A DNA stretch of 64,000 nucleotides. Origin: Megascapheus bottae. Taxonomy: Eukaryota > Chordata > Mammalia > Rodentia > Geomyidae. Made by a program: the position numbers and the translations under genes. The notes under the pieces are model-generated. The model was not told the origin of the DNA. It saw only the letters and a program-made list of their open reading frames with translations, and ran no database searches. The stretch lies in contig JANJXV010000013.1 in NCBI GenBank assembly GCA_024803745.1, positions 54,282,501 through 54,346,500 of the forward strand. Direction: 5' to 3'. Of this stretch, positions 32,362-43,600 are shown piece by piece. Within the stretch, counting starts at the first letter, position 1. Each line of letters starts with the position of its first letter.

Positions 32362-32924
32362 GGGTAAAGAACAAGCAAGTGTCTGATCCTGTACCCCAGG
32401 GGTACAGTTAGCTCATGGGAAGGAAGCCAGCAAGTTCCCCCCAAGTCCAGACTCCAGCACTGATCTGCTGGGCCCTGAGCTGTGGGCAGAACAGATGGCA
32501 GCTAGGGAGTGAGCAGTGTCTATAGACAGTGGGCTCTGTGATAGAGCTGGAGGTAGGCAGTGCCAAGCCCCCTCTAACCTGTCCTAGGTCCTATGCCCAA
32601 CCCTAGGCTCATGCCCCAGGGTCTCACCAGGCCTATTCCAATTGTGGGTTAACTGGCTGTTCAGCGCCCTGAGAGTAACATCTGCCACGTGTCCAGATGC
32701 TCCTGATGCTGCCCTGTAATTAAAGGTCACATCCAGAGATAAAGGGTCAGGAGAAGCCAGGATGAAGAGATCCACTGGCCCAATAATATCAGCTTCTGGA
32801 TATGGTATTGCTTTAATCTTCTAGGATTAAGTAAGATAATGAATAAAAAGAAGGTTTGGAACATGCCCAAGTAATGTCAGATAGTCAGACTTTCCTACCA
32901 GTATCCTTTTATATGCCTAATTTT

Positions 32925-33150
32925 TCTTGAACTCAGGGCCTGGGCACTGTCCCTTAGCCTCTTTGTGCTCAAGTTAGCGTTCTGTCACTTGAGCACACAG
33001 CACCACCTCCACCTTTCTCTGAGTGGAACACTGGAGATAAGAGTCTCAGGGACTTTCCTGCCCAGGCAGGCTTTGGACCACAATCCTCAGATCTCAGCCT
33101 CCTGAGTAGCTAGGATTATAGGTGTGAGCCACCAACTCTTGGCTGCTTGG
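32925..33150 (-). mobile_element. B1-like/Geo dimeric SINE
   Basis: cttgaactcagggcctgggc to aggtgtgagccaccaactct. Confidence 0.8.
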
Positions 33151-33704
33151 GATATTTTCAAAATTTCCCTTTGTTACCAGGCCATCGTGGACTGTGATTC
33201 TCCTATTATCCAGACTGTAGCTGCGGTTGGGAAGAAACAAACAGCATGGTAGGAAAAACAGTGGGGGTTGGAGGGTTCCTCTCATCAGGGTCATCAAGAG
33301 GACTCCACCCTCTACGGTGATGTGGACACGACAGAGGATGATGTAGGTTTAGTGAGAGCAGAGGAGCCAGCAAGCAGGAGTCCTTGAGGCAGAAAATGAC
33401 TGGCAGGTGTGAGGAATGCCAGAAGGTGTAGGAGTCGGGACTTGGTTGGGGAGGGGATGGGTGGTAGCCTGACAGCTCAGAGACTGCAGAAGAGCCACAT
33501 CAAAACGATGAACCTCATGGACCACGGGGCTTTGCTGGCTTTCCAGCACAGCTGGCAGCTTCACAGCATGTTATCCAACGTTGAAGTAGAACTTTTCTGT
33601 ACAGACCATGCGGTGCGGGGCTGTGAACATTCACATAGTAAACAGACATGGGAAACCAGCGCTGAGACTCAAGAGGGGAGAGGAACGGCACTCCAGAATC
33701 CCTC

Positions 33705-33785
33705 GTCTTAATCTGTTTTCTGATGCTGTAACAGAATACTGGATGGACACCTGGGTAATGCATAACGAAAAGAGGTTTGGGCCAA
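33705..33785 (-). mobile_element. MaLR LTR remnant
   Basis: Contains ttaatctgttttctgatgct and tgggtaatgcataacgaaaagaggttt, the reverse complement of the end of THE1/MST/MLT1-type LTRs. Short and old. Confidence 0.45.
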
Positions 33786-33884
33786 GCCTGAAGGTTCAAT
33801 TGCTAGCACTGAGGAGGCTGGGAAAGGAGGATGCTGAGTTGAAGGCCGGCCTGGGCTACATACTAAGAAAAAAAAAGTCATGCA

Positions 33885-34118
33885 TTGGTGGCTCAACTGT
33901 AATCTTAGCTACTCAAGGGTCTGAAAATTCTTATGATCACAGTTCGAAGCCACCCTGGGTGAGAAAGTCCCTGAGTTAATTATTTCCAAGTAACTACCAA
34001 AATATCCAGAAATGGAGCTGTGGCTTAAGTAGAATGCTAGCCTTGAGAAAAAAGAGCTCAGGGAGAGCACACAGGCCCTGAGTTCAAGCTCCAGGATGGG
34101 CACAAACAAAGAAAAGAG
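33885..34118 (+). mobile_element. B1-like/Geo dimeric SINE
   Basis: gtggctcaactgtaatctta left; agctgtggcttaagtagaat right; short A/G tail. Confidence 0.75.
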
Positions 34119-34149
34119 AAAGAAGATGGCATTCTACCACTAGGGCCAC

Positions 34150-34285
34150 ACATTTGCTGGTGGTGTTTGAGTTGAGTCTGTCTGATTTGTCTGCCTTGTC
34201 TGGCTTCAAATTACAGTCCTCACATCTCAGCCTCCTGTGCAGCTAAGGTGTGAGCCATCAGTGGTGCCAGGCTTCTAGTCATGTG
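34150..34285 (-). mobile_element. B1-like/Geo dimeric SINE, partial
   Basis: gtctggcttcaaattacagt and tcagcctcctgtgcagctaa; Geo half largely lost. Confidence 0.55.
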
Positions 34286-34524
34286 TTTTGAAGCACCTGT
34301 GACATGTGAGTGTTCTTGTGGTCACTAAACATGCAATTGGCAAGATTACACTCACTCCAAGTCCTGCAGCAAGCCCCTAGCATTGCAGCCGAAACTATCA
34401 GCCAGAGCTTCTCCTTCAGTTCCTCCAGTGGACGCCCCAGCTACCAGTCTTTATTCAGTGTGTCTAACTCACTCGTCCTTCCTCGAGGGAGAGCCCAGTC
34501 AGCCGGCAGGCCTTGGTGGAACTG

Positions 34525-34802
34525 GGTTCACTGCCAGGCATCCGAGGCTCACAGATTTAATCCTGACTAATCAGGAGCTGAGATCAGGGTTTAAAGCCAG
34601 CCCCAGCAGAAAAGTGTATGAGACTCTTATCTCCAATTAACCAGCAAAAAGCTTGGGGGTGGGGGAAACCTTGACGACAGGGAGGAAAAAATGAGCTCAA
34701 AAGAGAAGAAGGAAGGAAGGAAGGGAGGAAGGGAGGGAGAGAGGAAGGAAGGAAGGAAGGAAGGAAGGAAGGAAGGAAGGAAGGAAGGAAGGAAGGAAGG
34801 AA
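34525..34802 (+). mobile_element. B1-like SINE with GGAA-repeat tail
   Basis: aatcctgactaatcaggagc, connector ctccaattaaccagcaaaaa; most of the Geo half is missing and a GGAA repeat (34,706-34,802) follows. Confidence 0.7.
34706..34802. repeat. GGAA microsatellite
   Basis: About 23 GGAA units with a GGGA-interrupted left side, about 1.4 kb before the SYT12 CpG island. Confidence 0.95.
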
Positions 34803-35419
34803 AATGGCAGCAAAAGCCCATGATCTGGGTTGAAACAGCTGTCTGGCAAGCCAGAGTCCTGAGTTCAAACCCCAGTCCTCAGCCCCTTCCCTTCCCTAGT
34901 CCAAAGGCATTGCTAACACCTATGTCTTTCTCTTGCAGGACTCCCCAAGGCCCTGCCTCCTGGATCAAGGATGTCTGCTCACCACAAGGCTGGCACAAAC
35001 CCAGCCCCTCCCCCACCCGCACCCCATTGCTAAGCCAGTGCCCACCTGCTACTCAGCTCCCACGGCCTAGAGTGTGGAGAGCCCAGGAAGCACTGCAGCC
35101 TTCCCACACTGGCTCCCCACCTGCTTCCCCGCCCCTTCCCCCCACACCCCATTCTCCTGCAGGCCTGGCCAGGTGCCTGGCCTGCGCTGCTGGTGACTGG
35201 GCCGGCCACACGTGGCGCCTTCCCCCGCAGACCCAGCCTCTCCTAATGCGTGCCCTGTCTCCCCGCCAGACTGCGCGGGCAGGGAGGGACCTGTGCCCTG
35301 TTCCCGGAAGATGGAGGATCGCCCACACCTGGCACCGCGCCCGAGAGCCCGGGGAGGGCGTCATAAATATCTCCCGAATGATTCATTCATTCCTCTGTGA
35401 GAGAAGCCATCACCCTGTA

Positions 35420-35512
35420 AGAGGCAAGACTCTGAAGTCACACAGACCTGGATTCGAGTTCTGGCTCTGACCTTGGGCACTGTGACCTTGGTCTCCTCTC
35501 TCGGCCTGTTGC
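35420..35512 (+). mobile_element. MIR SINE
   Basis: MIR core visible: cacagacctggattcgagtt followed by ctggctctgaccttgggcac and a gaccttgg tail. Ancient element of the kind shared across mammals. Confidence 0.6.
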
Positions 35513-35531
35513 ATTTTAAAAAAAAAAAGGA

Positions 35532-35723
35532 GGGTCAGGAGTGTGGCCTAGTGGTTAAAGTGCTTGCCTAGCATGCACGAAGACCAGGGTTCGATTCCTC
35601 GGAACCACGTACATAGAAAAAAGCCGGAAGTGGTGCTGAGGCTCAAGTGGTAGAGCTCTAACCTTGAGAAAGTCCAAGGACAGTGCTCAGGCCCTGAGCT
35701 CAAGCCCAGGACTGGCAAAAATA

Positions 35724-35770
<47 letters not shown>

Positions 35771-35790
35771 ATATAAAAAAAAAGGAGTGT
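35532..35790 (+). mobile_element. IDL-Geo SINE with AAAT-repeat tail
   Basis: Both halves well preserved; the tail is about 15 AAAT units (35,720-35,785). Confidence 0.85.
35720..35785. repeat. AAAT microsatellite
   Basis: About 15 AAAT units as the tail of an IDL-Geo SINE. Confidence 0.95.
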
Positions 35791-35827
35791 CCCTCTTAGG
35801 TCCCTGTTGGGGTCTCGTGTTGATCTG

Positions 35828-36055
35828 ACCCCCGCGCCGTCCTGGGGCTGGAACCCCGCCCGGGCGCTGCGCAGGCTGCGGTGCTCACGGCGAGCGCTCT
35901 ACCACTTGAGCCACGGCTCCGCTTTCAGCTCTCTGCTGCTTCGTTGGCGATAGGAGTCTCAGGGCCTTTCCTGCCCAGGGCTGGCTTCGAACCTCGATTT
36001 TCACACTCGGCCCCGTGCGTAGCCGAGATTACAGGCTTGAGGCGCGGGCTCCCCA
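35828..36055 (-). mobile_element. B1-like/Geo dimeric SINE at island edge
   Basis: ctcggcgagcgctctaccac to gagattacaggcttgaggcg; it has kept or gained CpGs, consistent with an unmethylated island border. Confidence 0.7.
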
Positions 36056-36109
36056 GTCTCCATTTCTCAGATAAAGAAACGGAGGCCTGGAAAGGGGGCC
36101 TGGGGCTTG

Positions 36110-36900
36110 GCCGGCGGGGCTGAGCCGCGGGCCTGGCAGCGGGCGCCCCGGGGATCCCGGAGTACGCTTGCGGATCTGGGGTTCAGTTCCCGGAGCGGAG
36201 CGCGCGCGGGCTCGCGGTTGTCACTTTAAATTAAGGCAGTGGGCGGGCGCCGGGGAGGGGGGGCGCGCGGCGGGCGCCTGGGAGCGTGCCCGGACTGCGG
36301 CGCGGCGGGGCCGGCTCCCGTCCGCTCCGGCCGGCCGGGCCCCGCGGCGGGGCGGGCGCAGGTTGGTGCGGGGCGTGCGCGCTGCGGGGAGGAGGCGAGG
36401 CCGGGCCGAGCCGGAGCTGCGACCCCGAGTGATCGGAGCGGAGTCGGCGGCCGCCCTCGGCGGAGCGGGGTGAGTACGCGCTCTGCGCACCGACGCGCGC
36501 GGTTCCCGCACCCCGGGGCCCCCGCACCGGGTCCCGCACACCCCTCGCGTCCGCACACGGAGGCCGGGCACGGCGCACGCCCGCCCGGCGCCCTCGGCGG
36601 CCCGGCCACTGCGCGCACTGCGCACCGCATCACCGTCCGCTCGCCCGGGCTCACATTCGGATCGCCCGCCGCTCGCACGCCTCCCCGCGCACTGCACCCT
36701 CACCTCCGCACTCCGATCGCCCGGCTTTGCCTCCCGCGTGGGCCCCTGCAGGGCCCAGACACCCGACACTGGGGCCGCGGGAACCCGCACACCGAAGGGG
36801 CACAGGGCACCCTGCCTTCAGAAGGCCCCACGCTGCCTGCCGAGGCCACGCTGACCCCTGGGCTGCTCAAGGCTCGAGATTTGGGCCACGCATGGGGCGG
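36110..36900. promoter_or_regulatory. SYT12: SYT12 CpG island promoter
   Basis: A GC- and CpG-dense block surrounding the donor at 36,470. An AT-rich TTTAAATTAA lies at about 36,224-36,233, directly before GGGCGGG GC boxes; it may act as a weak TATA-like element. The nearest plus-strand coding exons downstream are those of SYT12. Confidence 0.75.
36255..36469 (+). other. SYT12: SYT12 exon 1, non-coding
   Basis: The end is set by the donor GCGGG|GTGAGTA at 36,469/36,470 inside the CpG island. The start is only estimated from the AT-rich element upstream. No ATG continues into the SYT12 frame, so this is a leader exon. Other leader exons may exist in the 36.5-40.5 kb intron. Confidence 0.65.
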
Positions 36901-37257
36901 GATGCTGTAAGTGAGGGTGGCAGAGCCCGGAGGTCGCTGTCCCCGTCGCTGTACTGCAAAGGGACTCAATGTCCCCTCCTCGGCCGGGCCACCGCGGTGG
37001 AAAGCCTGTCCTTTCCCCAGGGTAGGGATGCTGGACTTGGAGAGGGGCGGCAGAAAGGTTTTCTATTAAGAGTGACATGGGGAAACTGAGACCTTGAAAG
37101 CAAGAGAGAGTATCCCAGTTAACACAGCCAGGCCGAAGGTCAGAACAAGTATTCCCCCACTCTGAAATTTGAAACCTTTGCCAAGCAGCCTGGGGGCTCC
37201 CAGAACCCGGGCCAAACCCAGCTCTACCTCCTTTCTTTCTTTCTTTCTTTTTCCTAA

Positions 37258-37485
37258 TGTGACAGTTCTGGAGCTTAAACTCTAGGTCTAGGCACTGTCC
37301 CTCAGCCATTTTATTCAAAGTTGGCACTCTACCACTCCATCCACAGCACCACTTCTGACTTTTTCGTGGTTAATTAGAGCTAAGAGTCACAGACTTTCCT
37401 ACCTTGGATAGCTTTGAAGTGCCATCCTCAGATCTCAGCCTTCTGAGTAGCTAGGATTACAGAGGAGAGCACTGGCACCTGTCTG
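37258..37485 (-). mobile_element. B1-like/Geo dimeric SINE
   Basis: gacagttctggagcttaaac to gctaggattacagaggagag in SYT12 intron 1. Confidence 0.75.
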
Positions 37486-38654
37486 GACTCTGCCTCCTGC
37501 AGTGCGCAGGTGACCCTGGGCAGGTCATTTCCTCATCAGTCCAGAAGCAGGACTGCAGAGGAAGCGCTCTGAGACAGCGGCTCTGAGACAGCTGAAGCCT
37601 GAAGTAATTGCCCAGAGTGATTGCCGCCCCCTCCAGCCAGTCTGTACTGTGGTTTCTGCGGGCTGTCTGGGGGATGGCACCAGGATGTGGTTATATCAGG
37701 GCGTGTTGGGGAGGAGGGAGGCTCTTGCAAAGGTTCCAAAGATTCTGAAGAAACTCACACTCCAGAAGGCTGAGGCTTCCCTGTGCTGCCCCTTCCCCAT
37801 CTTGCCAGTTACCAGCTGGCTTCAGGGGAGAGCTTGGAGGAGCCAAAGTCTTGCTGATGGTGCTGTGAGGACCCCAACCAAGGACACAGCGGGGAGTGGA
37901 GGGCAGGAACACCAGGCCCCTCTCTTCTGCCAAGGCACAAATTTCCTGGAAAGCCATTTCTCTGAGCCATTCAGGAGTGGGAGGGGGCTCTACCATTGTC
38001 CAAGTCCAGCAAAGTGCAGTGATAGCTCTCCCCCTCCCCCACTCCCTGCAAGGCTTGCTCAGGAGTCAGCATGGTGGCCCAGAGCCCAGGCCAAGTCCAT
38101 GGCTCCTGGCACAGAACCCAGAGTTGCTGTTCATGGTGTGTGGGGGGGGCGCAGAGGAGGGGACTGTACCCTCATTTGTAAACTGGGGGAACCCATGACC
38201 ATTCACTCAGTCGCCAGGCCCAGAAAGGCGTCTCTACTTGTGTCTACCCAAACACTGCAATAGTGTAGGAGCATCCCTGGGTTGGTACCATTGCAATGGG
38301 ATTTGAACCCCAAGCCAGGTCTGTGCAGATGCGGTACTGTAGGTAGGTTGCGTGAGGAGGGGGATTGCAGGAGGGATGTGCAATCTTAGGAGCTCAGGTG
38401 AAGGCCCTGCTATGGGGTTTTGGTTTTTTTTTAATTTTCCTGTGCCAGAAGCAACAAGGGAAACCTCACCGGCTGCCCTGGCCAACCATCTGCCTCGTCA
38501 GCATCTGCATCCTAAGCAAACCCACAGCCCCTGTGCTTGGTTGGCAGACTTCCAGGCTGCCAGCAGGAGGCTGTGGATGGTGCCTGGGGTGACATGGCAT
38601 CAAAGGGGTCTTAAGATAGCGAGGATCATCGCTAAGAAAGAACCTGGAAAACCC

Positions 38655-38732
38655 AGGTCTGGTCAGTTCTCTGCCCTTATCTGAGCCTTCCTTCTCCACT
38701 CCATGAAATGGGGGTAATAGGATTTCCCCTAC
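38655..38732 (+). mobile_element. MIR-like remnant
   Basis: tatctgagccttccttctcc followed by atgaaatgggggtaatagga matches the MIR tail loosely. SYT12 intron 1. Confidence 0.4.
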
Positions 38733-39159
38733 AGGGGTCGTGGGGGTGACGGAATGGAAAAGGCACTCGGTGTTCTTGAAGACACTGTTCATAGACGAGG
38801 TGCTGGACATAATGACAGGTGCTACCACTGTTGGCTCGAGGGAAGTGGCTCAACCCCCCTGAACCATCTCCTCATTTATCTCTAACTCCATTTACCAGGC
38901 TCATGCACAGAGATATTCCAGGAGCCAGCAAAGTCTAGTTGTTCCTGAGGGGGAGGTGGGATGCAGGCCCACTGTAACTTGAAACATAACTTTTCAAGAG
39001 AAACTGAAAATCCTTTTCTCTTTTAATTTGTTTTTTCCTTTCCCTTTTTTTTTTTTTGTGCTGGGATGGTATTCAACGAGTCACGTACTAAGCAAGTGCT
39101 CTGCCACTAAAATCCATTTTTTTTAATTATAGATTTCCTACTGGGAAAAAAAATACAAT

Positions 39160-39402
39160 TGAACCCAGTGCTGGTAGCTCATATCTGTAATCCTGCCCAC
39201 TCAGGAGGTTGAAATCTGAAGTCTGGGTTTGAAGCCAGCCTGGGCAGGGAAGTCTATGAGACTCTTATCTCTAATAAACTACTCAGAGAAAGTGGTACTG
39301 TAGCTCAAGTGGCAGAGCACTGGCCTAGAGCATGAAGAGGCTCAGGGACAGTGCCCAGGCCCTGAGTTCAAGCCCCAGGACTGGCAAAAAAAAATAAAAT
39401 AA
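39160..39402 (+). mobile_element. B1-like/Geo dimeric SINE
   Basis: tcatatctgtaatcctgccc left, Geo right, tail aaaaaaaataaaataaat. Confidence 0.8.
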
Positions 39403-39425
39403 ATGCATACTTAGAACTACTTGCT

Positions 39426-39870
39426 GGGCTAGGAGTGTGGACTAGTGGTAGAGTGTTGCCTAGTATTCATGAAGCCCTGGGTTCAATTCCTCAGTACCGT
39501 ATACACAGAAAAAGCTGGAAGTGGGGCTGGGAGTTTGGCCTAGTGGCAGAGTGCTTGCCTAGTATGCACAAAGACCCGGGTTCAATTCCACGCTACCACA
39601 TACATAGAAAAAAGCCACAAGTGGTGCTGTGGCTCAAGTGGTAGAGCTCTAGCCTTGAGAAAGTCCAAGGACAGTGCTCAGACCCTGAGCTCAAGCCCAG
39701 GACTAGCAAAACAAATAAACAAACAAAAAGTCTCATAGACTTTTAGGGAAAAAGAAAAGAAAAGAAAAAGCTGGAAGTGATGCTGTGGCTCAAGTGGTAG
39801 AGCTCTAGCCTTGAGAAAGCTCAAGGACAATGCTCAGGCCCTGAGTTCAAGCCCCAGGGCTGACCAAAAA
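39426..39870 (+). mobile_element. IDL-Geo SINE carrying an inserted IDL-Geo SINE
   Basis: An ID-like half (39,426-39,528) is broken after 'gctggaagtg'; a complete younger IDL-Geo follows (39,529-39,740), then the sequence resumes with 'gctggaagtg atgctgtgg' and a Geo half (39,768-39,870). The duplicated gctggaagtg marks the break. Confidence 0.7.
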
Positions 39871-40021
39871 AAAAGAATTATACTTGGTATATAAGGGGGT
39901 TGGCTATGATCATTATCTGAAATCCAGAAATGTGCGTCCACTCAAGCCAGAATGGCTTAGCACTGCCTCTTATCACCATGCTAGCTTCAAACTTCCTATG
40001 TAACTCAGACTGGTCTCAAGC

Positions 40022-40128
40022 TCTTGCCTGTAATCCCAGCAGTTGGAAGGCTGAGCCAAGAGGTTCTTGAGTTCAAGGCCAGCCTAGGCTACATGAGAAG
40101 TTTGAGCCAATCTGAGATACATGGTCTT
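40022..40128 (+). mobile_element. B1-like monomer
   Basis: cctgtaatcccagcagttgg, gagttcaaggccagcctagg and ctacatgagaagtttg: a B1-type unit closer to murid B1 than the dimers are. Confidence 0.65.
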
Positions 40129-40255
40129 AATAATAATAATGATAAGGATAAACATCTTGAAAATACCTACTTTTGGCTAATTACCTCTCACTACTGACTG
40201 TGAAAACTCCAGTGACAGACACAAGTGACAGGGCACCACAAGAAGAAGGACATAA

Positions 40256-40502
40256 GAGCTGGGCACAGTGGCTCACACCTGTAATCCTAGCTACTCAGGA
40301 GGCTGAGATCTGAGGATTAAGGTTTAAAGCCAGCCCAGGCACAAAAGGACCTGAGACTCTTCAATCATCCTCTAGAAAAAGGAAAGTGGAAATTGGCTCA
40401 AGGGTAGGGTGGTAGCCTTGAGCTGAAGAACTCAGGGACAGCACCCAGGCCAAGTTCAAGCTCTATGAGCCCCCCCCCGCCCCACACCCCCGCCAAAAAA
40501 GT
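40256..40502 (+). mobile_element. B1-like/Geo dimeric SINE next to SYT12 exon 2
   Basis: gctgggcacagtggctcaca to caagctctatgagc, with a C-rich tail; it ends 65 bases before the exon. Confidence 0.8.
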
Positions 40503-40589
40503 AGGACATAGGGTCAGGGTTGGTGGTCCTCTACACTCTCACTACTGTCTCTCTTTTCCCTTCCAGTCCCAGCCACTGCAGGGAGCATC

Positions 40590-40623
40590 ATGGCTGTGGA
40601 TGTGACAGAATATCATCTGAGTG
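40590..40623 (+). CDS. SYT12: SYT12 coding exon 1 (start)
   Basis: The exon begins at 40,567 after TTCCCTTCCAG, has 23 bases of 5' UTR, then ATG (context catcATGg) coding [11 protein letters not shown]. It ends AGT G before GTAAGT, phase 1; the split codon becomes Val12. Confidence 0.96.
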
Positions 40624-43600
40624 GTAAGTCCCCTAGGCCCAGCCTGGCCAAGGATCATACCGGGCCATCTCCAGAACCTCTGCCACAGGCTGGGGTGGGA
40701 GGGGCCAGCTATGATTGATGAGTAGAAAGAGTCAGTGACTGCCTGGAGGTCAATGTTAGATTCATGGAGAGGGCAAGGCAGGTCACTCAGCCCAGGGGTG
40801 GTGACTGCCTGGGACCCAGCAGGCACAGTTTTATCCATGTCTCCTTGTGGCACAGAATTAAATGATAACCTGGAGTTCAGACACTGTAGGAGGTGGATAG
40901 TGCCAGAATGGAAACAACTTGCCATCTTTTTTTGGTGCTAGTTCTGGAGCTTGAACTCTAGGCCCGGGCTTCTTTTGTTCAAGAGTTGTCCTCTGCTTCT
41001 TGAGCCAGGACTCCGCTTCCAGCTTTTTGGTTGTTTGCAGTTTATTAGAAGAATCTCACAGACGTCCCTGCCCCATCTGACTTCAAACTGTGATCCTCAA
41101 ATCTCACCCTCCTGAGTAGCTAGAATTACAGGCGTGAACCACAGATGTCTGGCTGTCTACCATCTTTTCTATCCCCCCTCCCCTCCATCCCCAGATGGGA
41201 GAGGGAAGTCCCAGTAGTGGGATTGGGGAGGGCCAGTGAGTTGGTAACAATGTCAGGATGTGATCTCAGGTCCCTGATCTGACCCCCAGGCTAAGGCTGT
41301 CTTAGTTCCTGCTCTATTGAAAGCACCCCACTCTGGCCTAGGCCTGAGCTTTCGGATGGGTCAGGAACAACAGCCTTTCCCATCCCACAGCCAAGATTCT
41401 CATTTTCTTTTCTGTTCTTTTCTTTTTTTTTTTTTGCCAGTCCTGGGACTAGAGCTCAGGGCCTGGGCACTGTCCTTGGGCTTTCTCAAGGCTAGAGCTC
41501 TACCACTTGAGCCACAGCTCCACTTCCAGCTTTTTCTATGTATGTGATACCAAGGAATCGATCCCGGGTCTTTATGCATGCCAGGCAAGCACTCTACCAT
41601 TAGGCCAAACTCGTGGCCCAGCAGTCTCATTTTTTTCTCTGAGGCCGGTAAGTCTACCATAGCCTAGATGTGGCTTTGGGCAAGTGATGAAACTTCTCTG
41701 AGCCTTTACTTGCTCATCTGTAAAATGGGGTCCTGAGGAAGCCGGAGGACTAGCAAGGGTGTAAAATGCCTAGAGGCGTGCGGTGAAGCCCTTCCACTCT
41801 GGGCCTTTCCCTAGACTGCTTCCTTGCTGTGCTAAGCTCTCAAGTTTGGTGTGGAGTTTAGCAGTGAGCACAAAGCTGGAGCCAGACTGTCCCGTAGCAA
41901 ACTTCCATTTTGCCCTTGGTTTCCTCATTTTACAATAATAGACACTGTCTTCTAGGAGTGTTTTGAGGACTTGGGGTCCATATATATGAAGAGCTCAGCA
42001 AGCTCTAGCAGGTATAAATAGTGCATTATAAAAGGAGCTATTAGCTGGGCGCTGTGGCTCATGCCTGGAATCTTAACTACTCAGGAGGCTGAGATCTGAG
42101 GATCAAGGTTCAAAGCCAGCCTGGGCACAAAAGGACCTGAGACTCTCATCTCCAATTAACCTCTAGAAAATGGGAAGTGGGGCTTGGCTCAATCATAGGG
42201 CAGTAGCCTTGAGCTGAAGAGCTCAGGGACAGTGCCCAGGCTGAGTTCAAGCCCCATGACCCACCAAAAAAAAAAAAAAAAAAGTAACTATTACTGGTAG
42301 TCTTCTCCTCCCCCATTCCATTTATTTTTCAGTTCATTTCACATCAATTTTATTTTTTTCATTTCCAATTCCATTTCATTTCATTTCATTTCATTTCTGG
42401 TCTTAGCTTGAATCTCCCATCCTTTGGGAATCATTGTTCAATGTCACTTTTGCCCATGCATGCATACCAGTTCTAGGGCTTGAACTCAAGGCCTTGAGCT
42501 CTCATTTTTGGCTTTTATGCTCAAGTCTGGTCCATTTCCACTGGAGCCACAGCTCCACTTCTCACTTTTTGCTGATTAATTGGACATCAAAGTCTGACAG
42601 GCTATCCTATGCAGGCTGGCTTTGAACCCTGATCCTCCATTCTCAGCCTCCTGGGTAGGTAGGATGACAAATGTGAGCTACCACCACCCAGCTCAGTGTC
42701 ACCTCCTCTGGGCTTTCCCTTTCCTGTCTCCAGGCCTGCTCCTCTGTTCTGTGGCCAGAACCCAGGACTAGCTGAGGTACAGTATGAGAGAGATACAAAG
42801 CTTCATCAGATGTCCATGATCAGTTTTGATAATTTTTGGGGGGCCAGTCCTGGGCTTGAGCTCAGGGCCTGAGCACTGTCCTTGGACTTTCTCAAGGCTA
42901 GAGCTCTACCACTTGAGCCTCAGCACCACTTCCAGCTTTTTTCTATGTATGTGGTACCGAGGAATCAAACCCGGGTCTTCATGCATGCTAGGCAAGCACT
43001 TTAACCACTAGGCCAAACTCCTGGCCCAAGTATTGATAATTTTGTATGAGCCTCCAATAATATTTAAATAGCCAAATGGCCCCTGGCTGGGGCCTCTGCT
43101 TCTCACATGCAGGGAACATGGTTCTACTTTGCCCACCATCTGCTCCAACAGACCTAGGGCCTCTCTTCTTAACCTCCATCCAGGGCTCTGCTGCTACCCA
43201 TCCTGCCTTGGCCTTGCTTGAAGCAGAATTCACAACATTCTCCAATTGGCCAGGTCTTTTCCCAACATACCTGTGCTCATAGAACATTCTAGAATTTTTC
43301 CATGACTGATCCTGGAACCCTCTCTAGTCATAGTTTTCTTGAGCCCATGGAAGGACTTCCATCTAGAGAAGTCAGGAGTAGCTAGCTGGTGACTGAGCCT
43401 CGTTACCCCGTCTTTCTAATAGGCTTTAGTCTGCCTCATTCCTTGTCTCCACTCCGTGGTTTTGACATCAAAACCCTATAGTTATGTCAGATTGGAGATT
43501 GCTTGGGTTTTGCTGTTGTTTTCCTTTTTAAGAGTGTTAGAAATGTGGGGGGTCTGGGGGGGGGGAGGGAAATGGGTACCAAGACATGTGAAAGGGTATC

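Larger units (their letters stand above)
21666..36110. other. Intergenic region between C11orf86 and SYT12
   Basis: No exon is recognisable. It contains many SINEs, CA/TG, GGAA, GAGACA and AAAT microsatellites, MLT1-like LTR remnants at 24.06, 29.75 and 33.7 kb, MIR pieces, and single-copy DNA at 22.6-23.1, 23.75-24.05, 25.15-25.85, 26.96-27.17, 27.54-28.12, 30.4-31.0, 31.3-31.74, 32.38-32.9 and 34.86-35.42 kb. The long frame at 34.69-35.47 kb begins in a GGAA microsatellite and shows no family signature. Confidence 0.7.
36470..40566 (+). other. SYT12: SYT12 intron 1
   Basis: The first 400 bases remain CpG-rich. 36.9-38.9 kb is largely single copy with one minus-strand SINE at 37,258; its open frames show no recognisable family. 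39.1-40.5 kb is almost entirely SINE, including a nested insertion at 39.4-39.9 kb. Confidence 0.7.

Noticed and set aside
32027..32444. Minus-strand frames of about 100 codons rich in Leu/Ser/Val/Cys
   Set aside because: They are translations of the GAGACA repeat and adjoining SINE.
34691..35470. 259-codon plus-strand frame
   Set aside because: It begins in a GGAA repeat (periodic Lys/Glu/Gly/Arg) and continues through GC-rich DNA into a MIR element. Low-complexity Pro/Ser-rich translation without recognisable homology.
36221..36910. Overlapping frames on both strands in the SYT12 CpG island (up to 223 codons)
   Set aside because: GC-rich DNA has few stop codons. The translations are Arg/Pro/Gly/Ala-rich in all frames, and the splice donor at 36,470 interrupts them.
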